Source: a virus
Length of the DNA stretch: 49,879 bases
Direction: 5' to 3' (one strand)
IMG/VR virus record: IMGVR_UViG_3300037852_000143
Coordinates: 1 to 49,879 of that record
Positions 38,472 through 45,058 of the stretch are shown here, piece by piece; within the stretch, counting starts at the first letter, position 1; the number at the start of each line of letters is the position of its first letter. A program made the translations under genes and the position numbers. The notes under the pieces were generated by a model. The model had not been told where the DNA came from, did no database searches, and worked only from the letters and a program-made list of their open reading frames with translations.

Positions 38472-38872
38472 GCCGCCGTCCGTTCGGCGGGGACGAACTC
38501 GCGGAGCACGCGCGCCCTGGCGAGCTCGCCCTCGCGCTCCTCACTGATCTCGGTGTGGCCATTGGATGGTGTGGCGAGCTCGTCGAGCGACAGGGTCGCG
38601 GCGTCGTACTGCCAGCACCGCCGGCCGGTGCTCGAGTCGGTAACGTACCGGTGCTCGGGGTGCCACCGGTGCCACGCGTCCCCGAGGCGCCGCGGGAGGA
38701 ACATGCTGGCGTAGCCTGAGAAGCGGCCGGCCTGGGTGTCGATGCCGGGCCGGGCTGGGAGGGGCTTGTAGCGGGCGGCGAGCTCGAGGAGGATGACGAG
38801 GCCCTCGGCGAGGAGCTCCTCCCGCTCGTCGTGGTCGTAGCGGATCCTGGCGGCGTCGACTGTGCGCTGCAC
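38468..38872 (-). CDS. Sigma-70 region-2-like protein
   Basis: 134 residues from GTG 38872 with GAGG six bases upstream; the frame is open further 5' (LTPTRILDIANAEAF) but lacks a common start codon. HDEREELLAEGLVILLELAA, then RYKP, then GRFSGYASMFLPRRLGDAWH, RWHPEHRYV match the sigma region 2.2-2.4 pattern (D-L-x-Q-E-G-x-x-A-L, then F-S-x-Y-A-x-x-x-I-R). Region 2.4 binds the -10 element. No region 4 in this polypeptide. It sits at the junction between early and late regions, the right place for a late-gene activator. Family call is by eye. Confidence 0.65.
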   Translation of the reverse strand: MQRTVDAARIRYDHDEREELLAEGLVILLELAARYKPLPARPGIDTQAGRFSGYASMFLPRRLGDAWHRWHPEHRYVTDSSTGRRCWQYDAATLSLDELATPSNGHTEISEEREGELARARVLREFVPAERTAA

Positions 38873-38945
38873 GAACGCCTCGGCGTTGGCGATGTCGAGG
38901 ATCCGCGTGGGGGTGAGGAGAAGGCCCAGGGGTGCCGTTCGCTTG

Positions 38946-38982
38946 CGACCGCCCCCCTTGCTTGTCCGTGGGGGGGCGGTCG
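38946..38982 (-). terminator. GC-rich hairpin at early/late boundary
   Basis: CGACCGCCCCCC pairs perfectly with GGGGGGCGGTCG (12 bp, 13-base loop). Lies between the degenerate start element and the sigma-like gene, 115 bases after the last early gene. No U-run follows. Terminator of the early operon or attenuator in the sigma-gene leader. Confidence 0.5.
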
Positions 38983-38994
38983 TCGGTGACTATC
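38981..38994 (-). promoter_or_regulatory. Degenerate late start element upstream of sigma-like gene
   Basis: GATAGTCACCGACG: keeps GATAGT and 12 of 14 core bases but no start codon follows. If a promoter, the transcript would have a ~110-base leader with the hairpin 38946-38982. Confidence 0.6.
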
Positions 38995-39096
38995 GGACGG
39001 CGCGGTGAGCGGGCACCCGGCGTGCGGCGCGCCCTGGATCGGCTGGCACCGGAAGGAGGTCCATCGTGGGAGCTCCGTCAGCTACAAGGGTGAAGG

Positions 39097-39300
39097 CTAC
39101 GCCGATGCTTGCTTGTTGGCGAGCGTGGGGTGCGGCACGGTCGCCGGGTCCACACGCAAGTAGATACCGCTGGTCGTGTCGTGCCCGCACCAGCAGCAGG
39201 TCTCGTGCTCGCGGTAGGGGAGCTTCACGCGGCTCGGGATGCGGATGCCCTCGCGTTCGCGCCAGCAGATGTCGCAGATCGGCTGCGGCCCGTCGCTCAC
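39097..39300 (-). CDS. Small zinc-binding protein (CCWCG family)
   Basis: 67 residues, GTG 39300 overlapping the DUF6745-like stop by 4 bases. CDICWRE and CCWCGHDTTSGIYLRVDP give two Cys pairs and the T-x-S-G-I-Y-x-R motif of a short family common in actinophages. Function unknown; last gene of the early block. Confidence 0.7.
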   Translation of the reverse strand: MSDGPQPICDICWREREGIRIPSRVKLPYREHETCCWCGHDTTSGIYLRVDPATVPHPTLANKQASA

Positions 39301-40622
39301 GTCTGCACGGCCAGCTGGTATTCGTCGCCGCGCTGCCCGAATGTCGACGCCACCGCGTTCCTCGCCGTGAAGGCCTGGGGTTCACCGCGAGACCCGTCCG
39401 CACGCAGCGGTCGCAAGTGCGGGTCGACCCGCAGCATGTAGTTGTGAAACGAGCCGTCTGGCTCCGGGCTCGAGTTCACCACCTCGACAGCGAGCAGCGG
39501 CTCGTCGCCAGGCAGGTCCGTGCACCAGAGCTTCCCCCACTCGTCCTCGTGCAGGAGCTTGGCGCCGCTCTCGCGGATATAGCGGTCCTGGCCGAACCGC
39601 TCGAGCATGATGCGCCTGACCTCGAGGTTCTCCTCGTCACGGATCTCCGGGACGGTCAGCGTCTCGGGATGCTCGACGATCTGCTCGGTGAGCCGGCGTC
39701 CGTGGATCGCCCAGACACCCCAGCCGTCGCGGTAGGCGACCGCCGGCCCAGTGTCGTTGTGGAGCTGGCCCTCGTCGTCGCGGTGGAGCGCCGTTGGGCG
39801 CTCGCTCAAGACGACGGCGCCTTTCAGCGCCCAGAACCAGCCGCCGCCGGCGCGGAGCAGCTTGCACCATAAGCCGAGCTGGCGTTTGGAGATCGCGTCG
39901 TAGCGGACGCCCCACCGTTGGGCGAAGTCGTAAAACGCAACCCACCCCCAGCGCCACCCCCAACGCCAACCTCGTGTGACCTTAAACAGCTGCGAGCCCA
40001 GCTGCGAGCCCAGCTGCGAGTCCAGCTGCGAGTCCAGCTGCGAGTCCAGCTGCGAGCCCAGCTGCGAGTACAGCTGCGAGTCCAGCTGCGAGCCCAGCTG
40101 CGAGCCCAGCTGCGAGTCCAGCTGCGAGTCCAGCTGCGAGTCCAGCTGCGAGTACAGCTGCGAGTACAGCTGCGAGTACAGCTGCGAGCCCAGCTGCGAG
40201 TACAGCTGCGAGTCCAGCTGCGAGTCCAGCTGCGAGCCCAGCTGCGAGTCCAGCTGCGAGCCCAGCTGCGAGTACAGCTGCGAGCCCAGCTGCGAGTCCA
40301 GCTGCGAGTCCAGCTGCGAGTCCAGCTGCGAGTACAGCTGCGAGCCCAGCTGCGAGTCCAGCTGCGAGCCGGAGGTCACAATCCGGCGCAGCGCCAGGTG
40401 CAGCGCGGCGGTCCCGAGCGCGGCCCTCCATGGCGAGTCGAGCCAGAACACGAGCGGCGGCGGCTCGCCGATCTCCGTGTACATGTCACGGATCGCCGAC
40501 GTCGCCGCGTCGCGGTCGGCTGGGCTCGTGGAGAGCCCAGCCGTCATCCAGTCCTCGCGCGCGGGCGCGAGGAGTGCTTGCTTCGCGCGCGACACCTTCG
40601 TGATCTTCTTGATGGGCGGCAT
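39297..40622 (-). CDS. DUF6745-like protein with 32 internal XSQL repeats
   Basis: 441 residues from ATG 40622. N-terminal helical part (PAREDWMTAGLSTSPADRDA, then WLDSPWRAALGTA), then residues ~85-212 are 32 tandem tetrapeptides X-Ser-Gln-Leu with X = Asp (14), Gly (11) or Tyr (7). The C-terminal half has the family signature: NDTGPAVAYRDGWGVWAIHG, VRRIMLERFGQDRYI, WCTDLPGDEPLLAVEVVNSS, TARNAVASTFGQ. Overlaps its partner's stop by one base. Function unknown in the family. Confidence 0.75.
   Translation of the reverse strand: MPPIKKITKVSRAKQALLAPAREDWMTAGLSTSPADRDAATSAIRDMYTEIGEPPPLVFWLDSPWRAALGTAALHLALRRIVTSGSQLDSQLGSQLYSQLDSQLDSQLDSQLGSQLYSQLGSQLDSQLGSQLDSQLDSQLYSQLGSQLYSQLYSQLYSQLDSQLDSQLDSQLGSQLGSQLDSQLYSQLGSQLDSQLDSQLDSQLGSQLGSQLFKVTRGWRWGWRWGWVAFYDFAQRWGVRYDAISKRQLGLWCKLLRAGGGWFWALKGAVVLSERPTALHRDDEGQLHNDTGPAVAYRDGWGVWAIHGRRLTEQIVEHPETLTVPEIRDEENLEVRRIMLERFGQDRYIRESGAKLLHEDEWGKLWCTDLPGDEPLLAVEVVNSSPEPDGSFHNYMLRVDPHLRPLRADGSRGEPQAFTARNAVASTFGQRGDEYQLAVQT
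39987..40370 (-). repeat. 12-bp coding tandem repeat, 32 units
   Basis: Minus-strand unit NNC-TCG-CAG-CTG where the first codon is GAC, GGC or TAC; the other nine bases are invariant through all 32 copies. Encodes (D/G/Y)SQL. The extreme uniformity points to recent expansion or gene conversion. Confidence 0.95.
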
Positions 40623-40945
40623 CAGTCGGCGACCGTGCGGATCTCCTCCGGGCTGTACTCGCGTTGGCGCTCGATCGAGTAGTCCCCGGGCGGCAGGGTG
40701 ATGGTGTTGTGCTCGTCGTGGACGACGTTGGCCTCGTGTTCGACGCGGAGGAACCGCTGCTCGAGGTCCTCGAGGTCGGCGGCGAGCAGCTGGACGTCGC
40801 CCTCGGCGACGTGGCAGTGGCCGGTGGCCTCTCCGTAGGCGAGGATCACGCGGCCGTGGTCCTTGGGTACTGGCTTGAGGCGTTTCGGGATCTCGTTGAC
40901 GCGACGGATGAGAATGTCGCCTTGGCGTGCGGTGAACGTACTCAT
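40622..40945 (-). CDS. Conserved partner of DUF6745-like protein
   Basis: 107 residues, ATG 40945 with GAGGACCTCC upstream. RQGDILIRRVNEIPKRLKPV, then ATGHCHVAEGDVQLL, then DEHNTITLPPGDYSI, RQREYSPEEIRTVAD. I recognise this beta-barrel-like family as a frequent neighbour of DUF6745 proteins in bacteria; its role is not known. Stop overlaps the next start (TGATG). Confidence 0.72.
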   Translation of the reverse strand: MSTFTARQGDILIRRVNEIPKRLKPVPKDHGRVILAYGEATGHCHVAEGDVQLLAADLEDLEQRFLRVEHEANVVHDEHNTITLPPGDYSIERQREYSPEEIRTVAD

Positions 40946-40978
40946 GGAGGTCCTCTTTCCTGTGGGGGTGGGTTGACG

Positions 40979-41734
40979 CTACTCCTCGTCGGTGTTGTCC
41001 CAGTCGGGACGTGAGCGCATCGCAGCGACGAGGTCCTTGGGGGCGATGTGCTGCAGGTAGATGGCGGTGGTGGCGATGCTCTCGTGCCCGAGCTGGGCGG
41101 AGATTGTTGCGATGGGGATGCCTTCCATCATCCATTCGTAGGCGAGTGTGTGGCGAAGACTGTGGGGGTGCACGCGCCGGTCGACGCCGGCGGCGCGCGC
41201 CAGGCGCGGGAGGAGCCGGCGCATGTAACTGTCGTCGAGGCGTTGGCCGGCCGCGTGACTTCCCCAGAGGGTGCAGAAGAGCGGGCGGTGCCCGGAGATG
41301 CCGAGGTCGCGGCGGACGTCGAGCCACCGGTCGATGCGGGCGATCGCGTTCCCGTCGATCGAGACTGTGCGCTGCTTGTCACCCTTGCCGTGCAGGACCT
41401 GGAGGTGGCCGCCGGAGCGGTTGATGTCCTTCGGCCGCAGCTCGAGGAGCTCCTCGCAGCGGATCCCGGTGCGCCACAGGGTGGACACGATCGCGGCGTT
41501 GCGGATGCCTGTCGGGGACTGGTGGGAGCATTGCTTGAGCAACGCCGCCACCTCCTCCCTGGTCAGGGGCTCTGCCGGGTAGCGCTTGCCCTTGTTGGGT
41601 GAGGGCGCCAGGGACGAGCCGTCTGGGTTGCGCGGTCCGTGCTCGGGACACGAGCTCTTGATCAGCGGCGTGAGGCACGTGCTGCACCGCGTGCGGCGTC
41701 GACGTCGCGTGCGCGCTGGCGCGGCCGTGCTCAC
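40979..41734 (-). CDS. int: Tyrosine recombinase (integrase), short form with N-terminal zinc finger
   Basis: 251 residues, GTG 41734 overlapping the previous stop (GTGA). The catalytic domain has Arg92 (TGIRCEELLEL), Lys117/120 (HGKGDKQR), His191-Ser-Leu-Arg194 (HPHSLRHT), His217 (LGHES) and Tyr226 (TTAIYLQ): a complete R-K-H-R-H-Y set. The N-terminal ~55 residues hold CSTCLTPLIKSSCPEH, a zinc-finger-like motif, instead of the usual arm- and core-binding domains; regular integrases are 350-400 residues. Shows the phage is temperate. Confidence 0.9.
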   Translation of the reverse strand: MSTAAPARTRRRRRTRCSTCLTPLIKSSCPEHGPRNPDGSSLAPSPNKGKRYPAEPLTREEVAALLKQCSHQSPTGIRNAAIVSTLWRTGIRCEELLELRPKDINRSGGHLQVLHGKGDKQRTVSIDGNAIARIDRWLDVRRDLGISGHRPLFCTLWGSHAAGQRLDDSYMRRLLPRLARAAGVDRRVHPHSLRHTLAYEWMMEGIPIATISAQLGHESIATTAIYLQHIAPKDLVAAMRSRPDWDNTDEE

Positions 41735-41892
41735 GCGGGCACCTTCTCCCGTTCACGCTCGGGCTGCGCCGGCGCCGGCGTGCGCTCGGGCTCAGGCTCC
41801 GCCGGCGGCGCCGGCGTGGTGGCGGGCTGTTCGACGGGCTCGACGATGATCGTCCGCGACGGGCCGTCTAGCCCTGCTCGTATTTGCGACAT
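41731..41892 (-). CDS. Short Pro/Glu-rich protein (SRTIIVEP family)
   Basis: 53 residues, ATG 41892. Begins MSQIRAGLDGPSRTIIVEPV, then a Pro/Ala/Glu-rich disordered tail. Such short proteins with an SRTIIVEP start are frequent in actinobacterial mobile elements. Overlaps the upstream gene by 25 bases and integrase by 4. Role unknown. Confidence 0.6.
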   Translation of the reverse strand: MSQIRAGLDGPSRTIIVEPVEQPATTPAPPAEPEPERTPAPAQPEREREKVPA

Positions 41893-42911
41893 AGCCACCT
41901 CCTCTGTAGCAGTAGGAAGAGCACGCCGCCCAGGTTGATGCAGAACGCGAGCGCGTTCCACCAGTGCCCACGCTCGACCAGCAGCAGCACGTTGAGCACG
42001 GCGCACAGCAGGTTCAGCGCGATCGCGAACTTGGTCAGCCACATCATCGGCGGCGGCGGGCCCGGCAGCACACCTGGCGGCAGCATCACATGGGTGACGC
42101 TCGGCGACGTCATCACGTGCGGGGGCGTGCGCATCGCCGCCGCGAGCTGCGCGGCACTTATCCCGGAGGAGTACTTCATCATCCCAAGCTGCGCCGAGGT
42201 CAGGCCGGCGGCGGTCGGGACCGGGCCCGCCGGCGGGCGGCCCGACATCATCGACGTGGCGCCAATCGCGGCGGAGCCACCAGCGAAACGCGGTGCCGCG
42301 ACGCCGAGCCTTGGCACGTGCGGCGGCCACGGTTGCTCGCGCAGCCACTTCTCATTCGGCAGCAGCGACTCGGGGATGCTCTCCCCCAGCCGCTTCATCC
42401 GCTCGTGGTCCTTGACCTCCTCTAGAGACAGGATCGGCACCTTGTAGAACCCGGTGAGCTCGACGAGCTGGCCCTCGGCGGCGCCCACGAGTGCGACGAC
42501 TTCCGCGTACTCGCCGCGGAAGCCTTCGGGATGAACCTCCATCCGGCCCCACGCGAGGATCACCGCAGCAGCAGGGCCGTCGCCTAGCGCGCGCCCCGTC
42601 GAGAGCCAGCCGGGCGCCTCCCATTCGGGGAGAGTCCGGTGGAGACCATAGAGGCCGCACGCGCAGGCGGAAGACGGCGCCTCATGTGGAGTGAGCTCGT
42701 ACGGCGCCATGTTCGCGGCCGCCAGGCACCGGGCCCGGTTCACGCCGCGGTTCCACATGTAGCCCTGCGCTACGGAGCCAAGGACTGGCTGCGGCTCAGT
42801 CGCCCCGAGCGCCACGTAGCGCGCGACGACGAACGAGCGGTAGCCCAGCACCTTGCGGGTGAGATCAGGCGCGCCACCGGGGTCCTCGGGCGCCGGTCCG
42901 ACGAAGGCCAT
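41868..42911 (-). CDS. Hypothetical protein with Cys motif and C-terminal membrane segments
   Basis: 347 residues, ATG 42911. N-terminal domain ~60-180: YELTPHEAPSSACACGLYGL, then AVILAWGRMEVHPEGFRGEY, AEVVAL, a pattern seen in small actinobacterial proteins of unknown function (C-x-CG-I/LY, then W-G-x-V, then G-Y-R-A-E). Central Met/Pro/Gly-rich linker, then two helices at the end (FAIALNLLCAVLNVLLLVER and NALAFCINLGGVLFLLLQRR). Possibly a membrane-tethered sensor. Confidence 0.65.
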   Translation of the reverse strand: MAFVGPAPEDPGGAPDLTRKVLGYRSFVVARYVALGATEPQPVLGSVAQGYMWNRGVNRARCLAAANMAPYELTPHEAPSSACACGLYGLHRTLPEWEAPGWLSTGRALGDGPAAAVILAWGRMEVHPEGFRGEYAEVVALVGAAEGQLVELTGFYKVPILSLEEVKDHERMKRLGESIPESLLPNEKWLREQPWPPHVPRLGVAAPRFAGGSAAIGATSMMSGRPPAGPVPTAAGLTSAQLGMMKYSSGISAAQLAAAMRTPPHVMTSPSVTHVMLPPGVLPGPPPPMMWLTKFAIALNLLCAVLNVLLLVERGHWWNALAFCINLGGVLFLLLQRRWLCRKYEQG

Positions 42912-42912
42912 C

Positions 42913-43040
42913 AGCAGTCACGCTTTCCTACGGCGTCACGCTCTCCCGAAAAGCCGGGCGTTTGCGGGGCTCGGATCACGCTTTGGACCGGTAGCGTGAT
43001 CCCACAGCGCGCTACGGCACCCCCATATGTGGAAGCGTGA
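42913..43040. promoter_or_regulatory. Cluster of TCACGCT repeats in direct and inverted orientation
   Basis: Five copies of TCACGCT: three plus (42918, 42936, 42976) and two inverted (AGCGTGA at 42993, 43034). The inner pair is a perfect inverted repeat GGATCACGCT-N10-AGCGTGATCC (42973-43002). The outer pair, CAGTCACGCTTTCC and GGAAGCGTGACTG, differs by one base. The gap 42912-43076 has no gene. Candidates: operator/promoter, iteron-like origin, or integrase arm sites of attP. Confidence 0.7.
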
Positions 43041-43076
43041 CTGTAGCCAGCGTTACTGAACCGCTCGAAACAGGCC

Positions 43077-43439
43077 CTAGACGGCATCAGTCTGGGCCTC
43101 CTCGAGCGCGAGCTCCCAGGCAGCGGGCTTGGCCGCGCGCACGCGTTTACGGTGCTCGAGCTGCCGCGCGTGTTCGGGGTGCCAGGTCTCTTTCATGGCC
43201 CTCCGATTGTGCCCATGGATCAGAGAGGCCTCGATGGTCGCCTCGATGCGATCGCGAACAGGAGCGTCGATCGTGCGGAGCGCGTGGCGCAGGCCCTCGA
43301 GCGCGCTCTTCATACTCGCGTACCCCCAGCCGCGCCACCGCCGGCGGGCGATCGACCGCAGCGAGAATCCCATCGCGTGCTCGTCCCGCGCCTGGAACAA
43401 GTCGGCGAGCGGGATCTTGTAGTCGACACCCCTCGGCAT
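43077..43439 (-). CDS. Hypothetical protein with HTH-like segment
   Basis: 120 residues, ATG 43439 (4-base overlap). GFSLRSIARRRWRGWGYASM, then KSALEGLRHALR resembles a helix-turn-helix with Trp-rich recognition region; the C-terminus is basic and helical. Last gene before the repeat cluster 42913-43040, which it might bind. Unrecognised. Confidence 0.62.
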   Translation of the reverse strand: MPRGVDYKIPLADLFQARDEHAMGFSLRSIARRRWRGWGYASMKSALEGLRHALRTIDAPVRDRIEATIEASLIHGHNRRAMKETWHPEHARQLEHRKRVRAAKPAAWELALEEAQTDAV

Positions 43440-43633
43440 CAGCGTCCCTCCGCGGCCGCGATGCACGCCTCGCGCGCACCCTGATACCACTCACCCAGGA
43501 TCCCCTCATCGCTGCGATACGCGCGCCACAGCTCGTCGCGCAACAGCTTCGGCACCGAGAACCAGTGCGCCCGACACATCAGCATCCCGGCCGCGTGCGC
43601 GTTCGTGCAGTCGGCCACCGGGCAGTAGGCCAT
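43439..43633 (-). CDS. Small zinc-binding protein (MLMC-HW family)
   Basis: 64 residues, ATG 43633. CPVADCTNAHAAGMLMCRAH, then WFSVPKLLRDELWRAYRSDE: Cys-Cys-His-Cys-His ligands followed by a Trp-rich helix, a common short phage/plasmid family of unknown function. Confidence 0.72.
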   Translation of the reverse strand: MAYCPVADCTNAHAAGMLMCRAHWFSVPKLLRDELWRAYRSDEGILGEWYQGAREACIAAAEGR

Positions 43634-43890
43634 CAGTTCCACCTGGCCTTCTCGCGACGCTCGCGCAGCTCGTCGGTCACCCGCATACGGACGGCGCGGC
43701 GGGTCTGCTCGATGCGCTGTTGCGCGTCCTTGACGCCCTCGCCCCACCCGGCACAGTAGCCGAGCCAGAACACGAGCGGGATCGGCCACGCGCCCGGGAG
43801 CGGCACAAGCGCGATCCAGAGGAGGCTGATGGGGACCCAGGCCGCGAGGCCTTTCGTGAACCGGTCACGCCGACGCCACCAGCTGGTCAT
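43633..43890 (-). CDS. Small membrane protein
   Basis: 85 residues, ATG 43890 (ATGA overlap). Central hydrophobic span LAAWVPISLLWIALVPLPGA, then WPIPLVFWLGYCAGW, probably two helices, then a charged C-terminal helix (DAQQRIEQTRRAVRMRVTDE). Unrecognised. Confidence 0.6.
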   Translation of the reverse strand: MTSWWRRRDRFTKGLAAWVPISLLWIALVPLPGAWPIPLVFWLGYCAGWGEGVKDAQQRIEQTRRAVRMRVTDELRERREKARWN

Positions 43891-44123
43891 CGTCCCAGCA
43901 CCTTGCGGCGGCGGAATTGGCTCACGAGCTCGCGGTTCTCACGCTGACGCTGCCGCCACCTCTGTGCCTCGAAGGTCCGCACACCGAGCTCACGCTCGTG
44001 CTCCTCCTCCTCGGCCAGGCGCTTACACACGAAGCAGGGGTCGCCCTCGCACACCGAGAGCAGAACCTCGCAGACCGTGCACCGATGCTTCCCCGCGCCG
44101 ACGAAGATGTCCCTACGCAACAT
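43887..44123 (-). CDS. Small Cys-rich zinc-binding protein
   Basis: 78 residues, ATG 44123, overlapping the upstream gene by 11 bases. CTVCEVLLSVCEGDPCFVCK gives four to five Cys ligands, then a long charged helix (RLAEEEEHERELGVRTFEAQ). Possible DNA- or RNA-binding protein. Confidence 0.62.
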   Translation of the reverse strand: MLRRDIFVGAGKHRCTVCEVLLSVCEGDPCFVCKRLAEEEEHERELGVRTFEAQRWRQRQRENRELVSQFRRRKVLGR

Positions 44124-44475
44124 AAGCCAGCCTCCCCCGCACGGCGATGATCGCCTCCCGGCGCACGGCGGCGCAACGGAGGCGACATTCCTCGGTGGTG
44201 ATTCGCTCGTTGATCCAGTCGTTGCGGATCGCGATGATCGCGTTGCACTCAGCGGTGTAGTCGCGGCCATCGCCGTAGTCCATCGCCGAAGTGGGGTGCA
44301 GCGGGCCGACCTTCTTGCCGTCGTCAGTCCGCAGCCAGACGTACTGACCGTCGCAGTAGGTGAGCCGCCCCGACATCGGTTCCGGCCAGCCGCGATAGGT
44401 CACGCGGACGCCACGACGCGCCGGTATGCCGTAGGCGCGTCGCACCGATGCCCACGGGCCATGCGAATCCGTCAT
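44113..44475 (-). CDS. Conserved hypothetical (GIPARRGVRVTYRG family)
   Basis: 120 residues, ATG 44475. SH3-like N-terminal part: AYGIPARRGVRVTYRG, then GRLTYCDGQYVWLRTDDGKK, GPLHPTSAMDYGD, a pattern shared with short actinobacterial and phage proteins. The added C-terminus ECRLRCAAVRREAIIAVRGR is helical. Function unknown. Confidence 0.65.
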   Translation of the reverse strand: MTDSHGPWASVRRAYGIPARRGVRVTYRGWPEPMSGRLTYCDGQYVWLRTDDGKKVGPLHPTSAMDYGDGRDYTAECNAIIAIRNDWINERITTEECRLRCAAVRREAIIAVRGRLAYVA

Positions 44476-44867
44476 CGGACGGCCTCCCTCTCCCAGGCGC
44501 GTTGCTCCTCGTTAATCGGCGACCAGTCGAATGGCAGCTTGATCGGCTGGTCGTAGCTTTCCCGGCAAAGGAGCGCCCCGAATGGCGCCATCTCCCGCGC
44601 GTACTCTTCGACGGCCAGGCGCTGCTCCTCGATCGAGATCCCCTTCTCATGCGCCGCGATGCAGATGTCGCACGCGTACCGCCCGGGCGCCTCCCAGCTC
44701 AGGCCCTGGCCGCAGGTGGGGCACTCAGGCCCCGGCGACCACGGGCTAGTCGCCGGGGATGCCGCACTCGCAGTGGGACCGCTTACCTCATCGACGCATT
44801 TCGCAGCCCGTGCGCCACTCCCGGCCGGTGCACCGGCGGGCCCCGTGGGAAGCTCTGAATCCGTCAT
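44472..44867 (-). CDS. Zinc-finger hypothetical protein
   Basis: 131 residues, ATG 44867 (ATGA overlaps on both ends). Disordered N-terminus, then CPTCGQGLSWEAPGRYACDI, C, a paired C-x-x-C zinc site (~60-80), then a helix KGISIEEQRLAVEEYAREMA. Unknown function. Confidence 0.62.
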   Translation of the reverse strand: MTDSELPTGPAGAPAGSGARAAKCVDEVSGPTASAASPATSPWSPGPECPTCGQGLSWEAPGRYACDICIAAHEKGISIEEQRLAVEEYAREMAPFGALLCRESYDQPIKLPFDWSPINEEQRAWEREAVR

Positions 44868-45058
44868 CGTTCGCGCACCTCCTGCACAGAGAGCGGATAC
44901 GCCTCCTCGATCGCCCGGGCGACGCAGCGCGAGCAGATGTCGACGCCGACTTCGTTGGGCGCCCACGAGCAGCCACCCGGGCACGCTTCATGGTCGGTAC
45001 AGCCGCAGCCGATGCATGCCACGTCGTCGATGACGTCGCTCTGATGGGCCGGCATCAT
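44864..45058 (-). CDS. Small zinc-binding protein (CxGC-CPGGC family)
   Basis: 64 residues, ATG 45058. CIGCGCTDHEACPGGCSWAP, then DICSRCV: seven Cys plus His in the arrangement of a short protein found in many phages and prophages. Role unknown. Confidence 0.72.
   Translation of the reverse strand: MMPAHQSDVIDDVACIGCGCTDHEACPGGCSWAPNEVGVDICSRCVARAIEEAYPLSVQEVRER

Noticed and set aside
38990-39403. Minus-strand frame ending in the degenerate start element
   Set aside because: Arg/Ala-rich shadow of the zinc-binding gene 39097-39300.
39987-40370. Possible CRISPR array
   Set aside because: 12-bp units are contiguous with no unique spacers and lie in a coding sequence.
39976-40701. Plus-strand Cys-rich frame made of SCE(S/P/Y) repeats, and other frames open through the same array
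   Set aside because: A 12-bp repeat without stops is open in every frame. The minus-strand frame continues into recognisable DUF6745-like sequence on one side and a sensible N-terminus on the other, so the others are shadows.
40623-41327. Upstream extension of the DUF6745-like gene to 41327
   Set aside because: It would overlap the integrase and partner genes completely in another frame and is low-complexity (Arg/Pro/His). ATG 40622 couples to the partner's stop.
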